Assembly: GCF_016765795.1 (NCBI RefSeq)
Contig: NZ_JAESVP010000013.1
Coordinates: 1 to 64,000 of the forward strand
Length of the DNA: 64,000 nt
Reading direction: 5' to 3'
From: Fuscibacter oryzae
GTDB taxonomy: Bacteria > Pseudomonadota > Alphaproteobacteria > Rhodobacterales > Rhodobacteraceae
Below, piece after piece: positions 42,679-54,095 of this stretch (within the stretch, counting starts at the first letter, position 1; each line of letters begins with the position of its first letter). Made by a program: the position numbers and the translations under genes. The notes under the pieces were generated by a model. The model made no database searches, was not told the origin of the DNA, and saw only the letters and a program-made list of their open reading frames with translations.

Positions 42679-43587
42679 ATGGAAAATCTGCGCAGCCTCT
42701 TGCCATCGATCAACAGCCTTGTCGTCTTTGAAGCGGCGGGAAGGTTACCCAGCTTTACCGCCGCAGCCCGAGAGCTGCACATGACACAGGCGGCGGTGTC
42801 CTATGCCATTGCGCGGCTTGAGGAACATCTGGGCACCGCGCTTTTCCTGCGCGAACACCGGCGCATCCGGCTGAGCGAGGCGGGAGAACGCTTTCACGCC
42901 GATGTGTCCATCGGGCTTTCGCATATTCAGCGATCAGCGCAGAACCTGCGGGCGGCGGCAACCGGGGATCATGTAACCCTGTCCTGTTCGACCGCTTTTG
43001 CGGCGTTCTGGATGGTGCCGCGTATGGCACAGTTTCGCCAAGATCTGCCTCATATCGATTTGCGCATCCAGACGGCGGATCGCGACCTTGACCTTGTGGG
43101 CGAGGGTATCCCCTTGGCCGTGCGGGGCGGGAACCCCTCGGAGTGGCCGCAATATCTGGCCAAACCGCTTGCGGCGGAAGAGATCTTCCCGGTTTGCGGG
43201 CCGGGCTATCTTTTGGGTCGCGAGATGCCGAAGCAAGAGGCGGATCTGCTGGACCACCAGCTTATCCATCTGGAAGAGCCGTTCCGATCTGCGGCGACGT
43301 GGCGCGATTGGTTTGCGGCCGCCGGGATCGAGGGGCGAAGAATCCCGAAGGGGTTGCAGATCAACGACTATGTTCTGGTGATTCAATCTGTCATGGCAGG
43401 GCAGGGCGTAACGCTGGGTTGGCGGCATCTGGTCGAAGGGCTGGTGGCCAGCGGAGTCCTGGTTCGCCTGACCAGCCATGTCCTGACGACAGGGATGCAG
43501 TTCCACGTCATCTGGCCCCGCGATGTTGCCCTGAGCCGCGTTGCACAAGAGGTGCGCGACTGGCTTCTGGCCCAGACGCTCGCGTAA
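42679..43587 (+). CDS. LysR-family regulator, GcvA-like
   Basis: 302 residues. The helix-turn-helix covers residues 10-65 (LVVFEAAGRLPSFTAAAREL, HMTQAAVSYAIARLEEHLG). The effector domain resembles the GcvA/AmpR branch: VTLSCSTAFAAFWMVPRMAQF, RIQTADRDLDLVGEGI and GQGVTLGWRHLVEGL. It is divergent from the MttB-family gene across 92 bases that contain ATCAAG and CTTGAT as a spaced inverted pair, so it most likely controls mttB and the oxygenase. Inducer unknown. Confidence 0.88.
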   Translation: MENLRSLLPSINSLVVFEAAGRLPSFTAAARELHMTQAAVSYAIARLEEHLGTALFLREHRRIRLSEAGERFHADVSIGLSHIQRSAQNLRAAATGDHVTLSCSTAFAAFWMVPRMAQFRQDLPHIDLRIQTADRDLDLVGEGIPLAVRGGNPSEWPQYLAKPLAAEEIFPVCGPGYLLGREMPKQEADLLDHQLIHLEEPFRSAATWRDWFAAAGIEGRRIPKGLQINDYVLVIQSVMAGQGVTLGWRHLVEGLVASGVLVRLTSHVLTTGMQFHVIWPRDVALSRVAQEVRDWLLAQTLA

Positions 43588-43785
43588 GGGCAGAAGCCGC
43601 GCCGTCGGGTCTGGCTACCGGCTATGGTTGACCTTGCCAGATCTGATTGTCGCCACCGCCCCGCCGCTTCAGCCCGTCATTTCGCCCCCACTGTCAGTGG
43701 GTGAATGCAGACATGGCTGTGGACGGGGCATTTCGGGGCTGTCGCAAGTGCTGGCGACAGGATTGCGATCAGATCAGCGGGGTGG

Positions 43786-44328
43786 TCACACCGTAATCTG
43801 CCGCCACTCTCCGGGGGCCAGCCCCTCCAGCGTCCAGTCGCCCACGCGCCAGCGGATCAGCCGCAGGGTCGGGTGGCCTGCGGCGGCGGTCATGCGGCGG
43901 ACCTGACGGTTTCGCCCCTCGCGGATCGTCAGCTCCAGCCAGCAATCGGCCACGGTCTGGCGCACCCGGATCGGCGGATTGCGCGGCCACAGCCAAGAGG
44001 GCGCATCAATCAGCCGGGCGCGGGCAGGCAGGGTCAGCCCGTCCTTCAGCATGACGCCCCCCGACAGCGCGGCCAGTGACGCCGCATCCGGCACGCCTTC
44101 GACCTGCGCCAGATAGGTCTTTTCCGTCTTGTGCTTTGGGTCGGCGATCCGGGCCTGCAACCGACCGTCATCGGTCAGCACCACCAGCCCCTCGCTGTCG
44201 CGGTCCAGCCGACCGGCGGGATAGACATCCTTCAGCGGCACGAAATCGGCCAAGGTCTGTCGCCCTTCGCCATCGGTGAACTGGCACAGGACATCATAGG
44301 GTTTGTTCAGCAGGATGATTTTTGCCAT
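43786..44328 (-). CDS. rluE: 23S rRNA pseudouridine synthase, RluE/RsuA type
   Basis: 180 residues, the short form without an S4 domain. The catalytic aspartate is in [27 protein letters not shown] and the C-terminal [20 protein letters not shown] with [11 protein letters not shown] are typical of RluE, which makes pseudouridine 2457 in 23S rRNA. It is a housekeeping gene with no coupled partner. RsuA-family neighbours are the only alternative. Confidence 0.88.
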   Translation of the reverse strand: MAKIILLNKPYDVLCQFTDGEGRQTLADFVPLKDVYPAGRLDRDSEGLVVLTDDGRLQARIADPKHKTEKTYLAQVEGVPDAASLAALSGGVMLKDGLTLPARARLIDAPSWLWPRNPPIRVRQTVADCWLELTIREGRNRQVRRMTAAAGHPTLRLIRWRVGDWTLEGLAPGEWRQITV

Positions 44329-44366
44329 GGCGGGGGCATAGCACGCCCCGCCATGGCCCGAAAGCG

Positions 44367-44861
44367 TCAGGCTTGTTTGGCCAGGCCGCCGGCGATCTTT
44401 TCCGACACAAGGCCAAAGACATTGCCCACGATCAACGAGGCCAGCACCACCGCCGCCGCCTTGATCGTGGCCCCGGCATCGGCAATCGCCACGCCCGTCA
44501 GCAGGCAGAAGGCCGCGGTCGAGGCATAGCCGTAAACCGCCGCCGGAATGGTCGCCAGTTGCGGGAGATGCGCGCCCATGACCAGAATGACCACCGACAC
44601 CCCGACGATCAGCGACGTGACCAGAACCGACCCGCCGACCGTGCCCACCACGATCAGCGCCAGCGCCGCGACCACGACGCCCCAGACATGGTTGGTGGCC
44701 GATTTGACCAGCCCGTCACCCTTGCCGCCCGAGTGGTAAAAGCTGCCCCAGCCGATGAACAGCGCCCAGACCTGCAGGCCCAGCGGCGTGCCGAGGCAAA
44801 GGTAGGTGGCCACGGCGGCCAAGGCGCCGATGGATATGGCCAGTGCGGTGATGATGTGCAT
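44367..44861 (-). CDS. DUF1097 membrane protein (YcdZ-like)
   Basis: 164 residues from ATG 44861 behind GAGAGGGAC; the in-frame extension to 45035 is unlike protein. It has five or six hydrophobic helices and the family's marks: [20 protein letters not shown] near residue 28, [13 protein letters not shown], and the C-terminal [18 protein letters not shown]. The function of the family is not known. It stands alone between rluE and eno. Confidence 0.85.
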   Translation of the reverse strand: MHIITALAISIGALAAVATYLCLGTPLGLQVWALFIGWGSFYHSGGKGDGLVKSATNHVWGVVVAALALIVVGTVGGSVLVTSLIVGVSVVILVMGAHLPQLATIPAAVYGYASTAAFCLLTGVAIADAGATIKAAAVVLASLIVGNVFGLVSEKIAGGLAKQA

Positions 44862-45024
44862 GTGTCCCTCTCTCCCATTGCCGCCTGTTTTCGGCGGATG
44901 GGCGCAGGGTGGGTTCGGGCGGCATTTGCCGACAATCGCACCAAAGTCTCTACGACCGTGAACGGATGCGGGGCAAAGCCGGAACCTTGCGGCTGGCATG
45001 GTCGTAGATGCAGGCGCGGCAATG

Positions 45025-45049
45025 AAAACGGGCACCCGGAGGTGCCCGC
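45025..45049 (-). terminator. Rho-independent terminator of eno
   Basis: On the minus strand CGGGCACC and GGTGCCCG form an 8-base stem with a 4-base loop, followed by TTTT. It starts 31 bases after the eno stop codon. Confidence 0.8.
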
Positions 45050-45079
45050 AAATGTCTTTGAAAATCCTGGGCGCTGGCC

Positions 45080-46411
<1,332 letters not shown>

Positions 46412-46514
46412 CTAGGGAAAGGGCAAGATAGTGGCATCATGTTAGCGCCAACGGAAACCCGCCGCTGCGGCGTATCATTGGTAGGCAAGGCCCAAGACAA
46501 GGATGTGACAGGCG

Positions 46515-47333
46515 ATGACCCAGGATGATGACGGCAGTTTCAGACAGGACCATGCGCGGCTGTGGGGGCGGCGGGCGGCCTTGGGCGCGCTGGTGGCGGG
46601 GGCTGCCGGGGCAGGGTGGTGGTTCACAGGCCCGCCCGGACAGTCCGAGCCGAACCTGGCCGCGACGGGGGCCGATGGTGCCGCCTGTCTGAAGCTGCCG
46701 GAGGAAACCAACGGCCCCTATCCTGCCGATGGCACCAACCGCCTGAACGGGGCCACGGTGAATGTGCTGACCGAAAGCGGCGTGATGCGGCGCGACCTGC
46801 GGCCCAGTTTCGGCGGGCTGACCTCGGTGGCCGATGGTGCGCTGCTGGAGCTGGAGATTCGACTGGTTGACGTAAAGGCCGCCTGTGCGCCCCTGGCTGG
46901 GCTGGCGGTTTATCTGTGGCATTGCGATGCGGCGGGGGACTATTCGATATATGGGCGTGCCGAGGCGAATTACCTGCGCGGCCTTCAGGAAAGCGACGCC
47001 TCTGGCGTCGTGCGGTTCACCACGATCTTTCCCGGAACCTATCAGGGCCGCTGGCCGCATATCCATTTTGAGGTCTTTGCCTCGGCCTCGGCGGCGGTTT
47101 CGGGGACGGCGGCGTTGCTGACTTCGCAGATCGCGATGCCGGGGGCGGCGGCGCAGGCGCTGTATCTGGCCGATGCGCGCTATGCTGGCAGCATTGCCCC
47201 GTTGGCCGGGGTGACGTTCGAAGGGGATTGGATTTTTGGCGACAACACCCCCGAACAACGGGCGGCGCAACTGATGCGGCTGTCGCCGGGGGGTGTGGAC
47301 GGCTTGGTGACTGTGGGCGTATTGCGCGCCTAG
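46515..47333 (+). CDS. Intradiol ring-cleavage dioxygenase-like protein, exported
   Basis: 272 residues. Residues 18-40 (GRRAALGALVAGAAGAGWW) look like a twin-arginine-type signal anchor. The core fits protocatechuate 3,4-dioxygenase-like intradiol enzymes: LPEETNGPYPADGTNR, AVYLWHCDAAGDYSIYG with an iron-ligand tyrosine, and FPGTYQGRWPHIHFEVF with tyrosine and both histidine ligands. Exported stand-alone members exist in many bacteria and their natural catechol substrates are poorly known. It is convergent with an EamA exporter, with a 4-base overlap of stops. Confidence 0.83.
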   Translation: MTQDDDGSFRQDHARLWGRRAALGALVAGAAGAGWWFTGPPGQSEPNLAATGADGAACLKLPEETNGPYPADGTNRLNGATVNVLTESGVMRRDLRPSFGGLTSVADGALLELEIRLVDVKAACAPLAGLAVYLWHCDAAGDYSIYGRAEANYLRGLQESDASGVVRFTTIFPGTYQGRWPHIHFEVFASASAAVSGTAALLTSQIAMPGAAAQALYLADARYAGSIAPLAGVTFEGDWIFGDNTPEQRAAQLMRLSPGGVDGLVTVGVLRA

Positions 47334-48211
47334 GCCTGACGCAGTCGGCGCGCACGCTCACGGGCAAAGGCGTAAAGGCCAGAGCCGACCACGAGCGCGG
47401 CCCCGATCAGGGTGGATGGCCCCGGCCGTTCACCCAGAAAGATCATCGCGACAACCATGGCAAAGACCAGCCGCGTATAGCGGAAGGGGGCCACCACCGA
47501 CACCTCGCCCAGCCGCATCGCCGCGACCACGGCGTAATAGCCGAACAGCCCGGTCAGCAAGGCACCCGACAGCCCCAGCCACTGGCCCGGTGTGGGCGGC
47601 ACAAAGCTGTCGCCCATCAGGCCCATCAGCCCGATCCCCGCTGGCACCAGCCCCAGATAGGCCCAGGCCGCCACCTGAAACGTGCCGATCCGCGCCGGCA
47701 TCACCCGCGTCGCCAGATCGCGAGAAGCCAGAACCACAACGCAGGCCACGGTAAAAAGGCCGGTCGGATCAAACCCGGCATCCCAGGGGGACAGGATCAC
47801 CATCACCCCGGCAAACCCCACAAGAATAGAGGTCCAGCGCCGCCAGCCCACGGTTTCGCCCAGAAACAGCGCTGCCCCCGCAGTAACGACAAGCGGAGAG
47901 GCCTGAAGCAGCGCCGATGTCATCGACAAGGGCGCATAGGCCAGCGCGATGATGTAGAATATTGCCGCCGCTGCCTCTGACAGCGTGCGCAGCAAGGGCA
48001 CGCCGCGCAGGGCATCGCGCGACAACACGGGCTGGCGTTTTGATGCGGCCAGCAGCCAGAACACCACTGCCCCTGCCGCCCCGGTCAGCGCCAGCACCTG
48101 TCCGGGGGGCAGCGCCTCGGCAGCGCGCTTGAGGAACAGGTCTTCAATGGCAAAGAACGCCATCGAGCCGGTCATCAAAGCGGCGGCGCGGGTGTTTTCG
48201 GCGGCGCTCAC
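47330..48211 (-). CDS. EamA-family (DMT) transporter
   Basis: 293 residues with ten hydrophobic segments in two EamA halves (residues 10-140 and 150-285). Typical pieces are MAFFAIEDLFLKRAAEAL, YAPLSMTSALLQASPLVVTA and FRYTRLVFAMVVAMIFLGE. The family exports amino acids or metabolites in the inner membrane; substrate unknown. The GTG start overlaps the stop of fur by GTGA, so the two genes are translated from one transcript. Confidence 0.87.
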   Translation of the reverse strand: MSAAENTRAAALMTGSMAFFAIEDLFLKRAAEALPPGQVLALTGAAGAVVFWLLAASKRQPVLSRDALRGVPLLRTLSEAAAAIFYIIALAYAPLSMTSALLQASPLVVTAGAALFLGETVGWRRWTSILVGFAGVMVILSPWDAGFDPTGLFTVACVVVLASRDLATRVMPARIGTFQVAAWAYLGLVPAGIGLMGLMGDSFVPPTPGQWLGLSGALLTGLFGYYAVVAAMRLGEVSVVAPFRYTRLVFAMVVAMIFLGERPGPSTLIGAALVVGSGLYAFARERARRLRQA

Positions 48212-48627
48212 GTTTTGTCGGCTTTGGTCAGGGGAACCGCCAGCAGTTCCAGCCGGTGCCCGATCAGCCGGTATCCCAGACGCGCCGCGATCTTTTCCTG
48301 CAAGGCCTCAATTTCTGGGTCGATGAATTCGATGACCCGGCCAGAGGATACATCGATCAGATGGTCATGGTGGTCGCGCTCCGCATCCTCATAGCGCGCG
48401 CGGCCATCACCGAATTCGACCTTTTCCAGAATCCCCGCCTCTTCCAGCAATTTGACGGTGCGGTAGACGGTCGCCAGCGAGATTTTCGGGTCTACGGCGC
48501 TGGCGCGGGCGTACAGCTCTTCCACATCGGGGTGATCTTCAGCCTCGCCGATGACGCGGGCCAGAATGCGGCGCTGGTCGGTCATCCGCAGGCCCCGTGC
48601 TTCGCAGCGGGCGATGATGTCGGTCAT
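48208..48627 (-). CDS. fur: Fur-family metalloregulator
   Basis: 139 residues, full length for Fur. Winged-helix residues 5-80 have RGLRMTDQRRILARVI, HPDVEELYARA and ISLATVYRTVKLLEEAG. The dimerisation domain has the metal site in DAERDHHDHLIDVSSGRVIE. It lacks the CxxC pairs of zinc-structural Fur types, as do many alphaproteobacterial Fur/Mur proteins, so it may sense manganese (Mur) as well as iron. It is cotranscribed with the EamA gene and divergent from a second EamA gene. Confidence 0.9.
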   Translation of the reverse strand: MTDIIARCEARGLRMTDQRRILARVIGEAEDHPDVEELYARASAVDPKISLATVYRTVKLLEEAGILEKVEFGDGRARYEDAERDHHDHLIDVSSGRVIEFIDPEIEALQEKIAARLGYRLIGHRLELLAVPLTKADKT

Positions 48628-48759
48628 GGGCCACCCCCTTTTGGCCCGATTAGCGAAAAGCCGCTGCGGGTGCCAGCGGTTTCGGGCTGGCCATTGGCTT
48701 CGCCTCGCCTTGACTCTGCCGGGCCGCAGGCAAAGGGTGCGGCCCGCGAACAGGGGGCG

Positions 48760-49641
48760 ATGATGCGCAAGGATCGGCTGGACGGAACGGGCCTTGCGGC
48801 GCTTTTGGGAATCACCCTGCTGCTGGCGGCGAACCAGATCATCATCAAGGATGCCAACCGCGGTTTGCAGCCGGTGTTCTTTGCCGGGGCACGGTCGGTT
48901 CTTGCTACCGGATTCGTCTGGCTGTGGCTGCGCCACCGGGGGCTGACGGGCCGGGTACGCCGCGCCGATCTGGTGCCCGGACTGTGGATTGGCGCGATTT
49001 TCGCGGTAGAGTTCATGGCGCTGTTTCTGGCGCTGGACCTGACGGCGGTCAGCCGCGCCTCGATCATCTTTTATTCCATGCCGGTGTGGATGGGTCTGCT
49101 GGCCCATTTCGGCCTGCCGGGGGAACGGCTGACCCCGGTGCGTGCGGTGGGCCTTGCCATGGCCTTTGCCGGCACCGCTTGGGCGATCCTGTCGCGCAGC
49201 CCCGGCGGGCATGGCAACATCTGGGGTGATCTGTGCGCGCTGGTCGGGGCCTGGGGCTGGGCGGGCACCGCGTTTCTGGCCCGCAAGACCCGGCTGCGCG
49301 AAGCAGGGCCAGAGGCTCAACTGTTCTGGATGGTGGCTGTATCAGGCCCGATCATGCTGTTGTTGGCCCCGGCCTTTGGTCCCTTGCTGCGCGATATTCA
49401 GCCGCACCATTGGGTTTGGCTGGTGTTGCAGGCGCTGGTGGTGGTGACTGGCGGTTTCATCAGTTGGCTGTGGCTGCTGTCGGTCTACCCGACGGCGACG
49501 GTGGCCAGCTTTTCCTTCCTGACACCCTTGTTCGCGATGGCGCTGGGCGTGCTGATTTACGGCGAAACGCTGACATTGCCGCTTTTGGGGGCGGCGGTGC
49601 TGGTGGCGGGCGGAATCGTGCTGATCAACAGGCGGCGCTGA
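48760..49641 (+). CDS. EamA-family (DMT) transporter
   Basis: 293 residues from ATG 48760 (GGGGG just before; ATG 48763 is equally possible). Ten hydrophobic helices form two EamA repeats; LLLAANQIIIKDANRGLQPV, LTAVSRASIIFYSMPVWMGL and LWLLSVYPTATVASFSFLTP are typical. It is divergent from fur, unrelated in detail to the EamA protein on the other side of fur. Probably a metabolite exporter of unknown specificity. Confidence 0.87.
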   Translation: MMRKDRLDGTGLAALLGITLLLAANQIIIKDANRGLQPVFFAGARSVLATGFVWLWLRHRGLTGRVRRADLVPGLWIGAIFAVEFMALFLALDLTAVSRASIIFYSMPVWMGLLAHFGLPGERLTPVRAVGLAMAFAGTAWAILSRSPGGHGNIWGDLCALVGAWGWAGTAFLARKTRLREAGPEAQLFWMVAVSGPIMLLLAPAFGPLLRDIQPHHWVWLVLQALVVVTGGFISWLWLLSVYPTATVASFSFLTPLFAMALGVLIYGETLTLPLLGAAVLVAGGIVLINRRR

Positions 49642-50036
49642 CAGATTCGCCCCGGCCTTGCGGCAAAAGCTGAGGTGTCGCGTCCAAATCTGTGTGCGCC
49701 TTGGCTTTTCCGCCCGTATTCACGCGATGCCTGAACTGTGCGATCACGCCGCCGTGACGCCACCCATATGTTGCGCGAAAGCGTCAAGCACAAAATCTGG
49801 TGGATAACCCAAAGAATCCCGTTGCGAGACACCAGTCTTTGCGACAGTTTGACGAAGTGGCCGACGACACCACCATATGTTGTGGCTGGGCAGGAATGAT
49901 CTTCGACAGATGCAGCGCCGGAAGTGCGGGCGCGGCGACCGGGGCCATAAAGGCTTCGGGCTATGAGATTTGTCTGCCTATCAAGGATTTCAACCGGACG
50001 GGGCGCGAAGCCCTGCCAAGCGGAGACGGGGCAGAG
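49642..50036. other. Leader region of nrdJ
   Basis: 395 bases upstream of nrdJ. It contains the two NrdR-box candidates given separately and a half-conserved CACCCATATGTTGCG at 49761-49775. An in-frame extension of nrdJ to 49800 is unlike protein. I looked for a cobalamin riboswitch and did not find the conserved B12 box. Confidence 0.45.
49788..49885. promoter_or_regulatory. Two NrdR-box candidates upstream of nrdJ
   Basis: GCACAAAATCTGGTGG (49788-49803) and CCACCATATGTTGTGG (49870-49885) share the NrdR pattern with invariant AC near the left, AT in the centre and GT near the right. NrdR represses ribonucleotide reductase genes. Their spacing (82 bases centre to centre) is longer than the usual two to three helical turns, which lowers confidence. 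Confidence 0.35.
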
Positions 50037-53000
50037 ATGAAGATCGAGCGCAAGTTCACGACCGAGGCTGGCGGCGCCTATGGTGAGATCGCCTTTACCA
50101 AGACCACGTCAGAGATTCGCAATCCCGACGGCAAGGTGGTGTTCAAGAATGACGCGGTAGAGGTGCCGGAAGGCTGGAGCCAGGTTGCCAGTGACGTTCT
50201 GGCCCAGAAATATTTCCGCAAGGCGGGCGTGCCCGCGCGGCTGAAACGGGTGAAAGAGGCTGGCGTTCCGAAATTCCTGTGGCGCCAAGTGCCGGATGAC
50301 GCGGCACTGGCAGAACTGCCGCAAGATCAACGGATTGTCGGCGAAACCTCCGCCAAGCAGGTGTTTGACCGTCTGGCGGGTGCTTGGGCCTATTGGGGCT
50401 GGAAGGGTGGCTATTTCACCACCGAAGCCGACGCCAGCGCCTATTATGACGAAATGCGGTTCATGCTGGCCCGCCAGATGGCCGCGCCGAACAGCCCCCA
50501 GTGGTTCAACACCGGCCTGCATTGGGCCTACGGCGTCGATGGCCCGGCGCAGGGGCATTACTATGTCGATCACAAGACCGGCACGCTGACCAAATCCGAA
50601 TCCGCCTATGAACACCCGCAGCCCCATGCCTGCTTCATCCAGTCGGTCAGCGATGATCTGGTGAACGAAGGCGGCATCATGGACCTGTGGGTTCGTGAGG
50701 CGCGGCTGTTCAAATACGGCTCGGGCACCGGCACCAACTTTTCATCGCTGCGGGGCGAGGGCGAAAAGCTGTCGGGCGGCGGCAAGTCGTCGGGCCTGAT
50801 GGGCTTTTTGAAAATCGGCGACCGGGCTGCTGGCGCGATCAAGTCGGGCGGCACCACGCGCCGCGCGGCCAAGATGGTGATCTGCGACATGGATCACCCC
50901 GATGTCGAACAGTTCATCAATTGGAAGGTGATCGAGGAGCAGAAGGTTGCCAGCCTCGTCGCCGGGTCCAAGGCGCATGAGCTGAAACTGAACGAAATAT
51001 TCTCGGCCATTCGTCAGTGGGATGGCTCGGCCGAAGATTCTGTTGATCCGGCGAAAAACCCGGCGCTGAAGGCGGCGATCAAATCGGCCAAAAAGGCCTT
51101 GATCCCCGACACATATACCAACCGCATCCTGCAATATGCCAAGCAGGGATTCACCAGCATCGAATTCCCGACCTATGACACCGATTGGGATTCCGAAGCC
51201 TATATCACCGTCTCGGGCCAGAACTCGAACAACTCGGTCCGGGTGACCGATGCCTTCCTCAAGGCGGTCAAGAACGATGCCCCGTGGGAGCTGATCCGCC
51301 GCACCGATGGCAAGGTCGCCAAGACCGTTTCGGCGCGCGAATTGTGGGACCAGATCGGCCATGCCGCCTGGGCCTGCGCCGATCCCGGCATCCAGTTCCA
51401 CGATTCGGTCAACGCCTGGCACACCTGCCCGGCGGACGGGCCGATCCGGGGTTCCAACCCGTGTTCGGAATACATGTTCCTTGATGATACGGCCTGCAAC
51501 CTGGCCTCGATGAACCTGCTGACCTTCTTCCATGACGGCAAGTTCGATGCCGAAGGCTATGTTCATGCCAGCCGTTTGTGGACAGTCACGCTGGAAATCA
51601 GCGTGATGATGGCGCAGTTCCCGTCAAAGGAAATTGCACAACTGTCCTATGACTTCCGCACCCTGGGTCTTGGCTATGCCAATATCGGCGGTCTGCTGAT
51701 GAACATGGGCCTTGGCTATGACAGCCGCGAAGGCCGTGCCCTGTGCGGCGCGCTGACCGCGATCATGACCGGCGTTGCCTATGCCACCAGCGCCGAAATG
51801 GCGAAAGAGCTGGGGCCGTTTGCTGGCTATGCCCGCAACGCCGAGCACATGCTGCGCGTCATCCGCAACCACCGTCGCGCCGCGATGGGCGAGACCAAGG
51901 GCTATGAGGGCGTGAACGTCAATCCGGTCGCGCTGGACGCCGCAGGATGCCCCGACAAGGCCTTGGCCCAACTGGCAAAATCGGCTTGGGATGAGGCGCT
52001 GGCGCTGGGTGAGGCCCACGGCTATCGCAACGCCCAAACCACCGTGATCGCGCCGACTGGCACCATCGGTCTGGTGATGGATTGCGACACCACGGGGATT
52101 GAGCCGGACTTTGCGCTGGTCAAGTTCAAAAAGCTGGCGGGCGGCGGCTATTTCAAGATCATCAACCAGTCGGTTCCAGCGGCGCTGGAGATGCTGGGCT
52201 ACCGCACCAGCGAAGTGGCCGAGATCATTTCTTACGCCGTGGGCCATGGCACCTTGGGCAACTGCCCCGGCATCAACCACACCGCGCTGATCGGCCATGG
52301 TTTCGGCCCGCGCGAGATTGAAAAGATCGAAGGCGCGCTGCCCTCGGCCTTTGACATCCGGTTCGTGTTCAACCAGTGGACGTTGGGCGAAGATTTCTGC
52401 AAGCAGACCCTTGGCATCCCCGCCGAAAAGCTGGCTGACCCGACCTTTGATCTGCTGAAGCACCTTGGCTTCACCAAAGCGCAGGTCGATGCCGCCAATG
52501 ACCATGTTTGCGGCACGATGACACTGGAAGGCGCGCCATTCCTGAAGGCGGAACATCTGTCGGTCTTCGACTGCGCCAACCCTTGCGGCAAGACCGGCAA
52601 GCGGTTCTTGTCGGTGGACAGCCACATTTACATGATGGCGGCGGCGCAATCGTTCATCTCGGGGGCGATCTCCAAGACGATCAACATGCCGAATTCGGCC
52701 TCGATCACCGAGGTTCTGGCGGCCTATGAACTGTCGCATTCACTGGGCATCAAGGCCAACGCCATCTACCGCGACGGGTCGAAACTGTCGCAACCGCTGG
52801 CTTCGGCACTGATCGAGGATGACGAGGAGGCCGAGGAAATCCTCGCCACCGGGTCGTTGCAGGAAAAGGCGGCGGTGATTGCCGAGAAGATCGTTGAAAA
52901 GGTGATCATCAAGGAAATCATCCGCACCAACCGCGAAAAGCTGCCCGAGCGGCGCAAGGGCTATACCCAGAAAGCCATTGTCGGCGGGCACAAGGTTTAC

Positions 53001-53684
53001 CTGCGCACCGGCGAATATGGTGACGGGCGGCTGGGCGAGATTTTCATCGACATGCACAAGGAAGGTGCGGGCTTCCGCGCCATGATGAACAACTTTGCCA
53101 TCGCGGTGTCGGTTGGCCTGCAATACGGCGTGCCGCTGGAAGAGTTTGTTGAGGCCTTCACCTTCACCCGCTTTGAACCGGCGGGCATGGTGCAGGGCAA
53201 TGACAGCATCAAGAATGCCACCTCGATCCTGGACTATATCTTCCGCGAACTGGCGATTTCCTATCTGGACCGCACCGATTTGGCCCATGTGAAGCCGCAA
53301 GGCGCCTCGTTCGATGATCTGGGCCGGGGCGATGACGAGGGCAAGCGCAACTTTGCCGAAGTCACCGACAATGCGGCGTCGAAATCGCTGGAGATGCTGA
53401 AGTCGATCAGCTCCACCGGATATCTGCGCAAACGTCTGCCGCAAGAACTGATGGTGTTCCAGGGCGGTATGGCATCGACCGGCACCGAAACCGGCTTTGC
53501 CGCGATGGTGGTGGAAACCTCGACCGCGCTGGCCTCTGGCACCGTCAGCATGGATGCCCGGACCAAGGCGAAGATGCAGGGCTATGAGGGCGACCCCTGC
53601 GGCGAATGCGGCAACTACACGCTTGTGCGCAACGGCACCTGCATGAAGTGCAACACCTGTGGCGGGACCACGGGGTGTAGCTGA
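50037..53684 (+). CDS. nrdJ: Adenosylcobalamin-dependent (class II) ribonucleotide reductase
   Basis: 1215 residues from ATG 50037, the usual size in this bacterial group. The catalytic barrel shows [18 protein letters not shown], the substrate cysteine region [32 protein letters not shown], the radical-chain part in [20 protein letters not shown] and [19 protein letters not shown]. The C-terminus ends in a zinc-ribbon-like cysteine cluster ([19 protein letters not shown], then CGG and a last Cys) that holds the thiols which regenerate the active site. It reduces ribonucleotides with or without oxygen and needs B12. It has its own terminator. Confidence 0.96.
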   Translation: MKIERKFTTEAGGAYGEIAFTKTTSEIRNPDGKVVFKNDAVEVPEGWSQVASDVLAQKYFRKAGVPARLKRVKEAGVPKFLWRQVPDDAALAELPQDQRIVGETSAKQVFDRLAGAWAYWGWKGGYFTTEADASAYYDEMRFMLARQMAAPNSPQWFNTGLHWAYGVDGPAQGHYYVDHKTGTLTKSESAYEHPQPHACFIQSVSDDLVNEGGIMDLWVREARLFKYGSGTGTNFSSLRGEGEKLSGGGKSSGLMGFLKIGDRAAGAIKSGGTTRRAAKMVICDMDHPDVEQFINWKVIEEQKVASLVAGSKAHELKLNEIFSAIRQWDGSAEDSVDPAKNPALKAAIKSAKKALIPDTYTNRILQYAKQGFTSIEFPTYDTDWDSEAYITVSGQNSNNSVRVTDAFLKAVKNDAPWELIRRTDGKVAKTVSARELWDQIGHAAWACADPGIQFHDSVNAWHTCPADGPIRGSNPCSEYMFLDDTACNLASMNLLTFFHDGKFDAEGYVHASRLWTVTLEISVMMAQFPSKEIAQLSYDFRTLGLGYANIGGLLMNMGLGYDSREGRALCGALTAIMTGVAYATSAEMAKELGPFAGYARNAEHMLRVIRNHRRAAMGETKGYEGVNVNPVALDAAGCPDKALAQLAKSAWDEALALGEAHGYRNAQTTVIAPTGTIGLVMDCDTTGIEPDFALVKFKKLAGGGYFKIINQSVPAALEMLGYRTSEVAEIISYAVGHGTLGNCPGINHTALIGHGFGPREIEKIEGALPSAFDIRFVFNQWTLGEDFCKQTLGIPAEKLADPTFDLLKHLGFTKAQVDAANDHVCGTMTLEGAPFLKAEHLSVFDCANPCGKTGKRFLSVDSHIYMMAAAQSFISGAISKTINMPNSASITEVLAAYELSHSLGIKANAIYRDGSKLSQPLASALIEDDEEAEEILATGSLQEKAAVIAEKIVEKVIIKEIIRTNREKLPERRKGYTQKAIVGGHKVYLRTGEYGDGRLGEIFIDMHKEGAGFRAMMNNFAIAVSVGLQYGVPLEEFVEAFTFTRFEPAGMVQGNDSIKNATSILDYIFRELAISYLDRTDLAHVKPQGASFDDLGRGDDEGKRNFAEVTDNAASKSLEMLKSISSTGYLRKRLPQELMVFQGGMASTGTETGFAAMVVETSTALASGTVSMDARTKAKMQGYEGDPCGECGNYTLVRNGTCMKCNTCGGTTGCS

Positions 53685-53705
53685 GCCACTGGCACCGGAA
53701 TTATT

Positions 53706-53742
53706 GCCCCTGTCCGCGGTGCGGGCAGGGGTTATCTTTTTT
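53706..53742 (+). terminator. Rho-independent terminator of nrdJ
   Basis: CCCCTGTCCGC and GCGGGCAGGGG pair over about 10 positions around a short loop, followed by TTATCTTTTTT. It begins 22 bases after the nrdJ stop codon. Confidence 0.85.
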
Positions 53743-54095
53743 GCGGTCGAACCATCGTTCGCTTGATGAATTCGCCCGAGATAGCCGCCTTGGCGGTCAG
53801 GGCCGGATTGCTTTTGCCGCAACGCCTGTCCGGGCGGGTCAGGAAACGCACTGCGTTTCCCCGTCCGTGCGGGACCTGTCCGTTAGAGACGTTTCCGCCA
53901 GAACACCAAGAGGCCAGCGCCCGCCGGGGGCGGGTTGGGCGCTGGCCGGGCCTTTGAGCCCCGGCGGTGCAAATTGCACTTTCACCGCGTGGCGAAGGCA
54001 ATGGCCGTCGCCAGATCGGGCTGGGGTGTATCTTTTTGCCCCTGCCGATTCCTGTCCCGCTTGCGGCGGGGGGCCGGGCACTGCGTTGTTGTCGC
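53743..54095. other. Repeat-rich spacer between nrdJ and response regulator
   Basis: 353 bases dense in inverted repeats: GGAAACGCA/TGCGTTTCC near 53841-53860, the perfect 11-base pair GGCCAGCGCCC (53912-53922) and GGGCGCTGGCC (53937-53947), and the palindrome GTGCAAATTGCAC (53967-53979). No gene is supportable. The two operons converge here, so some hairpins may be terminators; the number is unusual. Confidence 0.5.

Noticed and set aside
49642-50036. Cobalamin riboswitch upstream of nrdJ
   Set aside because: nrdJ is B12-dependent and such a switch would be plausible, but I could not find the conserved B12 box or the expected stem order. Only NrdR-like boxes are visible.
49800-50036. N-terminal extension of nrdJ
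   Set aside because: The 79 extra codons do not resemble the family, contain the NrdR-box candidate, and ATG 50037 gives the normal length.
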